A stretch of DNA of 42,702 bases, from positions 1-42,702 of the forward strand of contig JASLHL010000216.1 of assembly GCA_030152225.1 (NCBI GenBank), written 5' to 3'. Below, one piece after another: positions 15,087 to 23,636 of this stretch. Position 1 is the first letter of the stretch; the number at the start of each line of letters is the position of its first letter. The stretch comes from Flavobacterium sp. (GTDB lineage Bacteria > Bacteroidota > Bacteroidia > Flavobacteriales > Flavobacteriaceae). A program made the translations under genes and the position numbers. The notes under the pieces were generated by a model. The model saw only the letters and a program-made list of their open reading frames with translations, searched no databases and was not told the origin of the DNA.

Positions 15087-15474
15087 ATAAAAAAATAAAA
15101 AAGTCAGAGACCAAAGAAAGCAACAAAATATTTATGCAATTCAAAAAACGAGACATACCAAAAACGTACAATTAGCGTTTATTTTTATGGTGTTTACCCC
15201 TATAATCAAAGACAAAAAGCAGAGCAAACGAGAAAAAACAGCCAAAACGTTATTAGAATTCACTTTTTAAAAAATTTTAACTAATTTTAATAAACATATG
15301 TTTAATTTTGTGGACGATGATAATCTCCCACAATGATCGAAAAAAAATAGGGTAAAGTTCAAAGCCAAAAATTGATAGAGAACCATAAACCGCGGTATGG
15401 GATAGTGCGAAAAACAACACGTTAAACGACACTTTATTTAACTATACTTCGAGAGGAAAAAGATTATTTTATAT
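15087..15474. other. Intergenic region with a possible second, distal promoter
   Basis: No gene seen. TAATTTTG at 15303-15310 (plus strand) matches the -7 consensus. It lies about 200 bases ahead of the next start, so it may drive a long leader or an unseen small RNA. No terminator hairpin was found between it and the gene. Confidence 0.4.
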
Positions 15475-15482
15475 TAAATTTG
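15475..15482 (+). promoter_or_regulatory. -7 box of the coiled-coil exported protein
   Basis: TAAATTTG, 24 bases before the ATG at 15507. It overlaps the start of the longest reading frame, so the start codon must lie downstream. Confidence 0.6.
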
Positions 15483-15506
15483 CAATTGAAAGAAATAAAA
15501 GAAAAG

Positions 15507-16241
15507 ATGAAAAAGATTATCTCATTATCCATCCTATTGTTAACGATGTCTGCGACTTATGCACAGCGAAAACCTGTGATCATGACAGCGAATGACGTTG
15601 TAGTATACAAAGACATAGAAACAATTCTAGAGCATAAAGCGGAATTGGGTCTAAGCCATAAGCAAGAAGCTTCTTTTGTCGTTAAAAATGAATACATCAA
15701 AAGAGATCTTCAAGCCTTAAATGATAGAACTGATATGTTACCCGTTGAGAAAAAAGAAACAGCAAAGAAAATTAAAGATTCATACCGCTTATTCATTCAA
15801 CGTACATTGAACCAAGATCAAATGGATATTTGGGCACAGAAAAAAGTAGAATACGATTTAGCCAATACGCAAGACAATGGCTACAAGGTAGATTTAAAAG
15901 AGTTGGATGCCATTTATAAAGCAGAGCAAAAAGAAATCTACAGAAAGTATGGCATGGACCGAAAAATATACGCTGCCCAAAAAGCAACACTTCGCAAAAA
16001 ATACGAAACAGATCGCCTTAACTTAGCCCAATATTACAATGCAGAGAAAGAGGAGAATGATGTGATGTCATTAGAAGAAATCGCAAACTTGGTGAAAGAA
16101 TTTGATGATTACTACAATGGAGAGAATGAAACGAATCCGTTGAAATACTTAAATATCAGAGAGCGTTCTACTAATGAGGTAGAAGTTGAACAAGAAAACT
16201 ACTCCGAAGAGAATTATTCAGAAGAATCCGAAACGGAATAA
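15507..16241 (+). CDS. Exported charged helical protein, unknown function
   Basis: A 244-residue protein with a Sec signal peptide (MKKIISLSILLLTMSATYA, cut before QRKPV). The mature part is highly charged and helical. The pattern resembles the LTxxQ/Spy-like periplasmic proteins (...LNQDQMDIWAQKKVEYD..., YNAEKEENDVMSLEEIANLV), but I cannot confirm that family. The last 25 residues are acidic and low-complexity, with NYSEENYSEESETE repeats. The ATG at 15507 was chosen over 15480 because the -7 box spans the upstream start and the signal peptide begins here. A strong terminator follows, so it is a single-gene unit. Confidence 0.68.
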   Translation: MKKIISLSILLLTMSATYAQRKPVIMTANDVVVYKDIETILEHKAELGLSHKQEASFVVKNEYIKRDLQALNDRTDMLPVEKKETAKKIKDSYRLFIQRTLNQDQMDIWAQKKVEYDLANTQDNGYKVDLKELDAIYKAEQKEIYRKYGMDRKIYAAQKATLRKKYETDRLNLAQYYNAEKEENDVMSLEEIANLVKEFDDYYNGENETNPLKYLNIRERSTNEVEVEQENYSEENYSEESETE

Positions 16242-16257
16242 AAAAATACGTCTGATC

Positions 16258-16300
16258 AAACAGCAGTAAACTCGAGCTTACTGCTGTTTTTGTGTTTTTA
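16258..16300 (+). terminator. Rho-independent terminator
   Basis: A 12-bp stem (16258-16269 with 16278-16289, core ACAGCAGTAA) with loop ACTCGAGC, then a T-rich tail. Ends the unit at 15507. Confidence 0.9.
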
Positions 16301-16490
16301 TACCTCATCTTTTTCTAAGAGAATGTCTGTTTTCTTTTTCTTTTGGAAAGACAATCAAGGGTATAAATAGAAAAACGAAAAATATAAAAAGTAAAAAGAC
16401 AATTCAAAATGTCCGAATTACACCAAAATACAGCATTTTAAAACCGTTGCATTTCAGTATTTTTACTTTACTTTGCATAAAAATTATCTT

Positions 16491-16859
16491 ATGTCATACA
16501 TATCAAGAGTTCTTAGTGGAAAATGCCCAAACTGTGGCAAAGAAGATTTATTCTATGATAAGGGAAACCCCATAACCATGCGCATGCCGAAAATGACGAA
16601 AGAATGCTCACATTGCCACTATAATTTCCATAGAGAGACTGGTTTTTACTTTGGAGGGATGTATGTAAGCTACGGACTTACGGTTGCCCAAATGTGTGCG
16701 GTGATGGTATTGAGATTAATCATTAATGCGCTATTTGATACGCAGATCACTCTGCTTCAAACCTTTATCGCTATTGTAGTTGTTATCCTTTTATCTTGGA
16801 CGTTTAACTACCGCTTATCACGCATCATTTGGTTAAACATATTTTATAAAAAAGAATAG
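16491..16859 (+). CDS. DUF983 family zinc-ribbon membrane protein
   Basis: A 122-residue protein with the DUF983 layout. An N-terminal zinc ribbon (CPNCG near residue 11, CSHCH near 38) comes first, then FYFGGMYVSYG, then two hydrophobic helices (about 60-82 and 88-110) and a basic tail. The function of DUF983 is not known; the family is common in Flavobacteriia and Alphaproteobacteria. The frame extends to a TTG at 16473, but the ATG at 16491 gives the usual start MSYISRVLSGKCPNCG. It ends 44 bases before tRNA-Trp. Confidence 0.88.
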   Translation: MSYISRVLSGKCPNCGKEDLFYDKGNPITMRMPKMTKECSHCHYNFHRETGFYFGGMYVSYGLTVAQMCAVMVLRLIINALFDTQITLLQTFIAIVVVILLSWTFNYRLSRIIWLNIFYKKE

Positions 16860-16878
16860 TTTCTTTCGAAAAGTTAGT

Positions 16879-16886
16879 TATCTTTG
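16879..16886 (+). promoter_or_regulatory. -7 box of the tRNA-Trp promoter
   Basis: TATCTTTG, 17 bases before the tRNA. No clear TTG -33 element was found. Confidence 0.65.
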
Positions 16887-16903
16887 CACCACTTGAAACA
16901 AAA

Positions 16904-16974
16904 ACGGGTGTAGTTCAAGGGTAGAATAGCGGTCTCCAAAACCGTTGATGGGGGTTCGAATCCCTCCACCCGTG
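16904..16974 (+). tRNA. tRNA-Trp (anticodon CCA)
   Basis: A complete cloverleaf: acceptor ACGGGTG/CACCCGT, anticodon loop CTCCAAA with CCA at 16936-16938, a T arm with GGTTCGAATCC, discriminator G. CCA is not encoded. It has its own promoter and terminator. Confidence 0.94.
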
Positions 16975-16977
16975 CAA

Positions 16978-17010
16978 AAAAAGTCCTTACAACTTGTAAG
17001 GACTTTTTTA
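16978..17010. terminator. Bidirectional terminator between tRNA-Trp and the AraC gene
   Basis: AAGTCCTTAC (16981-16990) pairs with GTAAGGACTT (16996-17005). T-runs follow on both strands, so it can end both the tRNA and the convergent regulator gene. Confidence 0.88.
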
Positions 17011-17031
17011 TTTGCCGTCAACTGTACCCCA

Positions 17032-17907
17032 TCACTGGTATCGCTTAAAAAACTCTTTGGGTGTTTCACCTACTCGCTTTTTAAATAACTTGGAGAAATA
17101 CGAATAATCATCATACCCCAGCATAGATGCAATGTCGTTTAGTGGATAGTCTGTATAAATCATCATTCGCTTGGCTTCTAAGACCACGCGATCTAAAATA
17201 ATATCCGTTGTTGTTTGGTTGACCATCGTCTTACAAACGCGATTCAAATGCTTTTGCGTCATATTCATCCACCCCGCATAAACTGCAGCGGATTTTTCTT
17301 CTGCAAAATGTTGTTCAATTAATTCTTCAAACAGCTGCAAATGGGTTGCATATAAATTATTGTTGATCGTCTTAAATGTTTCTCCTTGCAACAAGATGCG
17401 ATTCGTTTCAATATAGAACAGCAAAGTCAAGCTCACCAATTGCTGATTTCGCTTCCATTGTTCTGCGCGTACTTCTTTGACCATGCGTTGGAGTACAAAA
17501 GCCAAAATCTGCGTATCTGCTTCATTTAAACAAACGCGATTGGGATAAAAAGCGGATCGAAATACAGGATAATCACGCAGCGATTCCTTCAACATATACA
17601 AATCCAAAAAATTCTGCGTGTGAAAGAAGATATACCCCTCAATATCGTCCGACAACTCCCAGCTATGGGTCTGTCCTGGAGCCAACATAAAGGCTGTTCC
17701 AGGCTTTACCTCATAGCGATTGAAATCAATTTCGTGCATACCTTCTCCTTTGGTAAACAAAACACCTACATAAAAATTGTGCTTATGAGGCCGTTCGATA
17801 TGACTGTGATTGTCAATTAAATGTTGTGATAGCGTATTAGCATAAAAATCCGTTTGCAGATTATTATGTGTGATATCGTTAATTTGTAAAATTGCTATTT
17901 CATCCAT
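17032..17907 (-). CDS. AraC family transcriptional regulator
   Basis: A 291-residue regulator. The N-terminal half is a cupin-like sensor domain (HNFYVGVLFTKGEGMHEIDF, KPGTAFMLAPGQTHSWEL). The last 100 residues are the double helix-turn-helix of the AraC/XylS family, ending IASMLGYDDYSYFSKLFKKRVGETPKEFFKRYQ. The effector is not evident. The ATG at 17907 was chosen because the longer frame's TTG at 17928 lies inside the -7 box. It stands alone, convergent to tRNA-Trp and divergent from the lipoprotein operon at 18061, which is a plausible target. Confidence 0.9.
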   Translation of the reverse strand: MDEIAILQINDITHNNLQTDFYANTLSQHLIDNHSHIERPHKHNFYVGVLFTKGEGMHEIDFNRYEVKPGTAFMLAPGQTHSWELSDDIEGYIFFHTQNFLDLYMLKESLRDYPVFRSAFYPNRVCLNEADTQILAFVLQRMVKEVRAEQWKRNQQLVSLTLLFYIETNRILLQGETFKTINNNLYATHLQLFEELIEQHFAEEKSAAVYAGWMNMTQKHLNRVCKTMVNQTTTDIILDRVVLEAKRMMIYTDYPLNDIASMLGYDDYSYFSKLFKKRVGETPKEFFKRYQ

Positions 17908-17925
17908 GCCCTTCCCCTTTTGTAA

Positions 17926-17956
17926 CAAAAGTAAAAAGAAATCCCACCAAGCCCAA
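17926..17956 (-). promoter_or_regulatory. Promoter of the AraC family gene
   Basis: On the minus strand, TTG (17956-17954), a 20-base spacer and TACTTTTG (17933-17926), followed 19 bases later by the ATG. A full match to the Flavobacteriia consensus. Confidence 0.7.
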
Positions 17957-18060
17957 TTTAATTAACTATCTTACAAGAACTTTGATTCTTGGCAAATAAG
18001 AATTGCATAAGCAAATTTTATTTTCAAACTTTGTTACTCAATCTAAAAAGAATTGCTCCA

Positions 18061-18357
18061 ATGAAAAAAGCAATAGTAGTAGTGGGCCTTATTGCCTTAA
18101 TCTCGACTGCTTGTTCACAACAACAGCCGTCACAAAACTTAGAATCACTAGATAAAAAATCCGCAAGAGAAGTTACGTTAAAAACAATTCCAGCTGGAGA
18201 TAGTATCTATCATATAACCGCGCAAACCATTTGGGCGAATGGGCAAGTAGTTCTTCAAAAAGTGGATACGCTTACCACCGCTAAAAACATCAACGACTGG
18301 GGAGCGACTCAACCAACAAGTCTAGATAAAATTCCAATTTACGTAACTGTAGAATAA
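18061..18357 (+). CDS. Small lipoprotein, first gene of the YgiB/YgiC-like operon
   Basis: A 98-residue lipoprotein. The signal peptide is MKKAIVVVGLIALISTAC with a lipobox ending at Cys18, followed by a glutamine- and serine-rich linker. The mature part (about 75 residues) has alternating strand-like sequence (VTLKTIPAGDSIYHITAQTIWANGQVVLQKVDTL) and no motif I recognise. The ATG at 18061 starts the signal peptide; the frame is open to 17989, but that part is not coding-like. The next gene follows after two bases, so the product likely works with the YgiB-like lipoprotein and the ATP-grasp enzyme. Confidence 0.75.
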   Translation: MKKAIVVVGLIALISTACSQQQPSQNLESLDKKSAREVTLKTIPAGDSIYHITAQTIWANGQVVLQKVDTLTTAKNINDWGATQPTSLDKIPIYVTVE

Positions 18358-18359
18358 TT

Positions 18360-18728
18360 ATGAAAAAAAGTAGTAAAGCCGTTTCCTTAGTTTTAATCAC
18401 CGCAACGTTAGCTTCTTGTTCTAAACCTACAGAAACCAAAGAAGAGCAACAACGTGTGTTTATGCGAGCAGACAGCAGCGCACCTTATACTGAAGTAACA
18501 GATCAATACCAACAGCAACGCAGTGGTGGAGGAATGGGTATGGGAAGTGCTTTATTGTGGTATATGGCCTTCCGTCCAATGATGGGTGGCGGTATGGGCT
18601 ATACAAGTCCTGGTATAGCAACTCAATCCAACGTAGGAACCAATGCAACCAAAGCTGATGCGTACAAAAAACAAACCGCTCGGGGTGGTTTTGGCAGTAC
18701 AGCCAAAAGCAATACAGCTTCTTCTTAA
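18360..18728 (+). CDS. YgiB-like lipoprotein (Gly/Met-rich)
   Basis: A 122-residue lipoprotein with lipobox ..ATLASC at about residue 22. A glycine- and methionine-rich middle (GGGMGMGSALLWYMAFRPMMGGGMGY) is followed by a tail with ARGGFGSTAKS. E. coli YgiB (DUF1190/UPF0441) has the same plan: lipoprotein signal, hydrophobic Gly/Met patch, and a GGFG motif near the end. YgiB is encoded next to the glutathionylspermidine-synthase-like YgiC, and here too a YgiC-like gene follows after nine bases. The match is in layout rather than overall sequence. Molecular function is not known. Confidence 0.65.
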   Translation: MKKSSKAVSLVLITATLASCSKPTETKEEQQRVFMRADSSAPYTEVTDQYQQQRSGGGMGMGSALLWYMAFRPMMGGGMGYTSPGIATQSNVGTNATKADAYKKQTARGGFGSTAKSNTASS

Positions 18729-18737
18729 TTGTAACAC

Positions 18738-19880
18738 ATGCAAATAAAATATATAACACCGCAATCCAATTGGCAAAACCGATTGGAACAGCAGGGTTTT
18801 GGCTATCATACCGATGAAAACAACCTTCCTTATTGGATAGAAGAATACTACTATAGTATTTCGGAAGACTTAGCAGATGAAGTCTATGCTGCTACGGCAG
18901 ACCTATGGCAAATGTGTCTCGAAGCTGTTGACCATGTGATAGCGAATAAATTATACGACCAATTTCAAATTCCCTTGTTCTTTCACGAGCATATTGAACG
19001 CTCTTGGGAAAACGATGAACTTAGTATTTATGGGCGCTTTGATTTTGTATATGACACTGTTCACCAACAGTTGAAAGTATTAGAATTCAATGCCGATACA
19101 CCTACTTCCCTTTATGAAACAGGTGTGGTACAATGGCAATGGATGAATACGTATTTTGGATCGTCTAAAGATCAATTCAATTCGGTACACGATCGCTTAA
19201 TTGAAACGTGGACAGAAGCTAAAGCTCATATGAAAGGTACTACCCTGCACTTTTCTTGTATGCGTGAAACACTAGAAGACCTTACCAATATTGAATACCT
19301 ACGTGATTGCGCTATTCAAGCAGGCATTCAAACCAAATTGATTTATATCGATGACATTGGTTGGGATGGAGAAACATTCACCGATCTAGAAGATGAAGTA
19401 ATCACGGATATTTTTAAACTATACCCTTGGGAATGGTTGATCTACGAACCTTTTGCCTTGCATATACCCAATGATATGGCAGAAGCGCAATGGATTGAAC
19501 CTTCGTGGAAGATGATTTTATCCAACAAAGCTATTCTACCGATTCTTTGGAAGTTGTATCCGAATCATCCCTTACTATTGGAAGCGTATTTTGACGACCC
19601 CCATGGCATGCAAAACTTTGTCAAAAAACCGCTGTTATCTCGTGAAGGAGCTAATGTAACCTTGTATATCAACAACCAAATTGTCGAAGCGACAAAAGGC
19701 GACTATGGAGATGAAGGCTACATTTGTCAAGCCCTAGCGAATCTTCCCAATGAGGGCAAAGGCTACTTTATCATTGGCAGCTGGCTCATCGGACAAGAAC
19801 CTTGTGGAATTACCTTTAGAGAAAGCGACAAACGCATTACGACAGACAAGAGTAGATTTGTACCCCATATTATTGAATAA
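18738..19880 (+). CDS. Glutathionylspermidine synthase family (YgiC/YjfC-like) ATP-grasp protein
   Basis: A 380-residue cytoplasmic enzyme with the pre-ATP-grasp and ATP-grasp domains of the GSP_synth family. Recognisable stretches are YGRFDFVYD, LEFNADTPTSLYETGVVQW, PLLSREGANVTLYINN and the C-terminal GSWLIGQEPCGITFRE. It is shorter than bifunctional E. coli Gss and has only the synthetase half, as do YgiC and YjfC, whose substrates are not established. It closes an operon with two lipoproteins and is followed by a terminator. It probably ligates an amine or peptide in an ATP-dependent way; the acceptor cannot be named. Confidence 0.85.
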   Translation: MQIKYITPQSNWQNRLEQQGFGYHTDENNLPYWIEEYYYSISEDLADEVYAATADLWQMCLEAVDHVIANKLYDQFQIPLFFHEHIERSWENDELSIYGRFDFVYDTVHQQLKVLEFNADTPTSLYETGVVQWQWMNTYFGSSKDQFNSVHDRLIETWTEAKAHMKGTTLHFSCMRETLEDLTNIEYLRDCAIQAGIQTKLIYIDDIGWDGETFTDLEDEVITDIFKLYPWEWLIYEPFALHIPNDMAEAQWIEPSWKMILSNKAILPILWKLYPNHPLLLEAYFDDPHGMQNFVKKPLLSREGANVTLYINNQIVEATKGDYGDEGYICQALANLPNEGKGYFIIGSWLIGQEPCGITFRESDKRITTDKSRFVPHIIE

Positions 19881-19885
19881 CGCCT

Positions 19886-19916
19886 AAGCCTAATGACCTT
19901 TATTAGGCTTTTTTTA
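19886..19916 (+). terminator. Terminator of the YgiB/YgiC-like operon
   Basis: AAGCCTAAT (19886-19894) pairs with ATTAGGCTT (19902-19910), followed by TTTTTAA. Confidence 0.85.
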
Positions 19917-19930
19917 ATCCATTATATCCT

Positions 19931-20503
19931 ATGACGCCCGATTTTATATACGACCAAACTTTCGAAAATGAAGTATTTGAACCCCATGCAATTTCATTTC
20001 GAGAATACGAAAACTGCAAGTTTATTCAATGCGACTTTAGTGCATGTTCGTTTCTTTCGACTTTATTTATCGACTGCGATTTTAAAGATTGCAACTTCAA
20101 AAATGCCGCTATTAACTATGTCGGACTGAGAAATTGCCACTTTCAAACCTGTAATTTCACCCATGTTAACTTTACGATGATGGACCAAACTATTTTTGAG
20201 TTTTCATTCACGGATTGTAATTTGGAGTTTACTTTATTCTATGGTTTAAACTTAAAAAAGACCAGTTTTATCAATTGCAGCTTAATCAGTGCGGATTTTA
20301 TGGAGGCTGATTTAACGCAGGCCATGTTTGACAACTGCAATTTGTATCGCGCTAATTTCACCAAAGCCAAAGCAGAGAAAACAGATTTCTATACCAGCTA
20401 TGATTTTGATATTGACCCTGATTCAACTAAACTTAAAAACGCGATTTTCTCCAAACATAGTTTGGAAGGGCTGTTGCGAAAACACCAGCTTATTTTAAAA
20501 TAA
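19931..20503 (+). CDS. Pentapeptide-repeat protein
   Basis: A 190-residue cytoplasmic protein made of A(N/D)LxX-type pentapeptides with phenylalanine at the centre (CKFIQCDFSACSF, CDFKDCNFKN, CNLYRANFTKAKAEKTDF). These fold into a right-handed four-sided beta-helix. The C-terminus (KNAIFSKHSLEGLLRKHQLIL) is the usual cap of this Bacteroidota family. Related Qnr and MfpA proteins mimic DNA and protect or inhibit gyrase. This protein is shorter than Qnr (about 218), so a gyrase role is only a possibility. It stands between a terminator and the AsmA-like gene. Confidence 0.88.
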   Translation: MTPDFIYDQTFENEVFEPHAISFREYENCKFIQCDFSACSFLSTLFIDCDFKDCNFKNAAINYVGLRNCHFQTCNFTHVNFTMMDQTIFEFSFTDCNLEFTLFYGLNLKKTSFINCSLISADFMEADLTQAMFDNCNLYRANFTKAKAEKTDFYTSYDFDIDPDSTKLKNAIFSKHSLEGLLRKHQLILK

Positions 20504-20553
20504 ATAAAAAATAAAAATGTATCTTTAAGTCTAAATCTTAAGGAAATTAACGT

Positions 20554-22842
20554 ATGCGTTTGAAAAGAAAACACAAGATCATATTGCTTGTACTTACCTT
20601 AGGAATAGTACTATACAGTTCGAGTCAATGGATTATCAACTACCTATTGGATCAATACTTACCTGAAATAATCAAAGAAAAAAATGATTCTCCCTATGAC
20701 TTGGCATACCAATCGGTTCACTATTCTTTAGCGGAGCGTAAACTGACTGTGAAGGGAGTTGAAATCCAGCCAAAGGTAGCCTCATCAACAGATTCAATTT
20801 CTTATATCAAGGGGCACGTCAAACAAATCAAGATTCAACAGGTGGCGATTTGGAATTTAATCAAGCGACACAATTTAAGCGCTCAATCCATTGCGATTAT
20901 CCAGCCCGACATCGAGGTCTTTCAAAACAAAGTCGTTCAAGATACCCTGAAAGAGGATCAATCACAATTTATCAAATCCATTGATATTCAAGAAATCCTT
21001 GTCAAACAGGCGCATATAGCTATTCACGATGCGGTTCAAGACTTGCGCATACAAGAAATTTACAATTTCAATGCTGAACTCAACGGCATTCATATGGGGG
21101 TAGAAACCCAAGACAAGCCAATTCCCTTTACCTATAAAGATTATGCGATATCCTGTGATTCGATGTACAGCATAATCCACGACAATCACCGCTTGAAAAT
21201 AGGAGCGATTAAAATTAGTCAAGATCAAATTAGTACATCAAACTTATCGCTACAACCGTTACTGGATCTAAAGGAAAAAAGTGACTTACCTCCTCGTCTA
21301 CTGTCCATTGAAGCACCTGCACTGGTATTTAAAGGAACAGACTGGGGGTATAAAAATAAAATGGAGTTCTATGTACACATTGATTCCATACAAACCCCTG
21401 GGGTAACCTTAACCGTAAAAGAGAATACAAACTCATTGATAAAACCCAAAGAGAAAGCAATAAAATCACCCAAGCTCTTGCCTTTTGATCTCTGCATTAC
21501 CAAGATTTCTGTAGGAGACATTCAGCTAAATTCCCTTGAACAATGGATTATTGAACAAGGCGAACTGGTACTACAGCAGATCGAAAACAAAGCACAAGAG
21601 CAGCTACACGTTGCTTCCATTCACATCAATAGTCCAAAAATTAAACAACAACAGCAACAAAAAAATAAAAAAACAAAAAGCTCAAAATCAAGCATACACT
21701 TTGATGATTTGGTTCAGATTGACACCTTAGCCATACACCAAGGTAGCTTTACCTCAACAAAAGGGCAGAACAAGGAACTCGTCTTGCAAACAAAAGCCAT
21801 TGAAGCCGCTATTGAAAACATTCGCATCGATGCGCAAACCCTAGCAGAAACAATTCCCTTTACGTATCGTGGTCTATCGTTTTCATCTGAGGATATTCAA
21901 TGGAATACGGGTCGATTCTACGACGTCAGAATAGGCAAGATTCAAGGAAAAAATACGGCATTAACCTGTAGTGATTTTGAGCTACTCCCCAAATATGGTC
22001 GCAAGAAAATGGTGAGTATGTTTAAGTATGCTGATGATATTTTCACCATCAAAACCAAATCCATTGTCTTGGATAATTACAACTGGGGTTTTGACAAGCA
22101 AGCGGTACTCTTTTTTAAAGCCGATCAAATTCGCTTAGATCAGATTCAAGCTAATATTTTCCGCGATAAGACCCCAACCTTTAACATGAGTATCAAACCG
22201 TTGTTTAGCAAAAAACTACGCGAAATTCCCTTTACCTTAGCTGTTCAAAAAGTGCAAATCGCGAATTCTACCTTGGAATATGAAGAATACGATGCCAAGG
22301 CAGTTGCTCCAGGTAAATTGACCTTTGGTAGTTTTAATGCCACCATCCAAAACGTCTATAGCGGTTATCAACAAACCCAATTGCCTACCACGACAATTGC
22401 TGTGGATGCGCGTTTTATGAATGCGGCACCACTGCATGTCGATTGGTCATTCAATATTTTAAACCGAAACGATGCTTTTCACATTAGCGGAACCATACAA
22501 AACTTTCCTGCTACGGCTATGCAACCGTTTTTGCAACCCTATGTCAAAGCCTCTACGGAAGGAAACTTAGATTTAGTCAAGTTTAATTTTTCTGGAAATA
22601 ACAAAGTTGCTACAGGAACTTTTGCCATGAATTACCATGATTTAAAAGTAAATTTATATCGTAAAAATGGCGAGAAGAAGAGAAAAATACTCTCCAAAGT
22701 CGGCAATTGGTTTATTCACAAAAATTCTGCAGGCGAACTCAAACAAGTTGAGATAAAAAAGGTAAATCGAATAGAAGAGAAGTCTTTTTTCAATTACCTT
22801 TGGCTATGTATTTTACAAGGTCTAAAACAAACCATTTTATAA
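20554..22842 (+). CDS. AsmA-like envelope protein
   Basis: A 762-residue protein anchored by one N-terminal helix (IILLVLTLGIVLYSSSQWII, about residues 9-28), with the rest in the periplasm. Sequence after the anchor (YDLAYQSVHYSLAERKLTVKGVEI) and the repeated strands SISIxxIxI, PFTYRGLSFSSEDIQWNTG resemble the AsmA/DUF748 superfamily. Those proteins bridge the envelope and are linked to lipid transport and outer-membrane homeostasis. A lysine/glutamine-rich insert (KQQQQQKNKKTKSSKSS) lies near residue 370. The C-terminus ends in a hydrophobic patch (FFNYLWLCILQGL). I am fairly sure of the topology, less so of the family. The dehydrogenase gene follows 11 bases later. Confidence 0.65.
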   Translation: MRLKRKHKIILLVLTLGIVLYSSSQWIINYLLDQYLPEIIKEKNDSPYDLAYQSVHYSLAERKLTVKGVEIQPKVASSTDSISYIKGHVKQIKIQQVAIWNLIKRHNLSAQSIAIIQPDIEVFQNKVVQDTLKEDQSQFIKSIDIQEILVKQAHIAIHDAVQDLRIQEIYNFNAELNGIHMGVETQDKPIPFTYKDYAISCDSMYSIIHDNHRLKIGAIKISQDQISTSNLSLQPLLDLKEKSDLPPRLLSIEAPALVFKGTDWGYKNKMEFYVHIDSIQTPGVTLTVKENTNSLIKPKEKAIKSPKLLPFDLCITKISVGDIQLNSLEQWIIEQGELVLQQIENKAQEQLHVASIHINSPKIKQQQQQKNKKTKSSKSSIHFDDLVQIDTLAIHQGSFTSTKGQNKELVLQTKAIEAAIENIRIDAQTLAETIPFTYRGLSFSSEDIQWNTGRFYDVRIGKIQGKNTALTCSDFELLPKYGRKKMVSMFKYADDIFTIKTKSIVLDNYNWGFDKQAVLFFKADQIRLDQIQANIFRDKTPTFNMSIKPLFSKKLREIPFTLAVQKVQIANSTLEYEEYDAKAVAPGKLTFGSFNATIQNVYSGYQQTQLPTTTIAVDARFMNAAPLHVDWSFNILNRNDAFHISGTIQNFPATAMQPFLQPYVKASTEGNLDLVKFNFSGNNKVATGTFAMNYHDLKVNLYRKNGEKKRKILSKVGNWFIHKNSAGELKQVEIKKVNRIEEKSFFNYLWLCILQGLKQTIL

Positions 22843-22853
22843 CACACGCACCT

Positions 22854-23609
22854 ATGAAAACAGTTTTTATCACAGGAGCTTCTTCAGGAATTGGACAAGC
22901 GACAGCCAAAGCATTAGCACCCAATCACCGTTTAATCCTGTGTGGAAGAAGAAAAGAGCGCTTAGAAGCCTTAGCACAAGAGCTTCAAGCAACAACAGAA
23001 ACCCACATCCTAACCTTTGATGTTCGCAATAAAACAGAAGTATTTCAAGCGGTAGATCGCTTGCCTGATACGTGGAAAAAAATCGATATTCTAATTAATA
23101 ATGCAGGAAATGCACATGGCTTATCTTCTTTTCAAGACGCAGCATTAGAAGATTTAGAAGCGATGATCGACATCAATGTAAAAGGATTAATCTATGTTAC
23201 TAAAGCCGTTTTACCCTTACTATTAGCACACAATGAAGGGGGGCATATTGTCAATCTTTCTTCCATTGCTGGTAAAGAAACCTATGCCAATGGTGCAGTA
23301 TACTGTGCATCCAAAGCAGCGGTTGAATCGATTTCAGCTGGTTTGCGTATCGATCTAAATGCAAGGGGAATCAAAGTGACCAATGTAGCGCCTGGCGCAG
23401 TAGAAACAGAATTCTCTGTCATTCGCTTCAAAGGAGACCAATCAAAAGCAGATCAGGTATATAAAGGATATCAACCCTTACACCCAGAAGACATTGCACA
23501 GGCAATCGCCTATGCAGTGAATCAACCCGAACACGTGCAACTTGCTGATATGACCATCTTCCCAAAAGCCCAAGCTAGCGGAACAACTTTCAACAGAAAG
23601 TCAGAATAG
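22854..23609 (+). CDS. Short-chain dehydrogenase/reductase (YdfG-like)
   Basis: A 251-residue NADP-type SDR. The Rossmann glycine motif TGASSGIG is at residues 7-14. ILINNAG lies near residue 80. The catalytic Ser is near 137 (NLSSIAG), with Tyr150 and Lys154 in YCASK. Overall similarity is to the YdfG family, which oxidises L-allo-threonine, serine and 3-hydroxy acids; the arginine after the Rossmann motif (CGRRKER) fits NADP. The true substrate is not certain. The frame is open to 22800, but the ATG at 22854 places the Rossmann strand at the N-terminus as usual. Confidence 0.9.
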   Translation: MKTVFITGASSGIGQATAKALAPNHRLILCGRRKERLEALAQELQATTETHILTFDVRNKTEVFQAVDRLPDTWKKIDILINNAGNAHGLSSFQDAALEDLEAMIDINVKGLIYVTKAVLPLLLAHNEGGHIVNLSSIAGKETYANGAVYCASKAAVESISAGLRIDLNARGIKVTNVAPGAVETEFSVIRFKGDQSKADQVYKGYQPLHPEDIAQAIAYAVNQPEHVQLADMTIFPKAQASGTTFNRKSE

Positions 23610-23636
23610 TGTAAACCGCGTTAAATAAAGCATTTT

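Noticed and set aside
16473..16490. TTG start for the DUF983 protein
   Set aside because: The ATG at 16491 gives the conserved N-terminus directly before the zinc ribbon.
17908..17928. TTG start for the AraC family regulator
   Set aside because: The codon lies inside the TACTTTTG promoter box, so it cannot be in the transcript.
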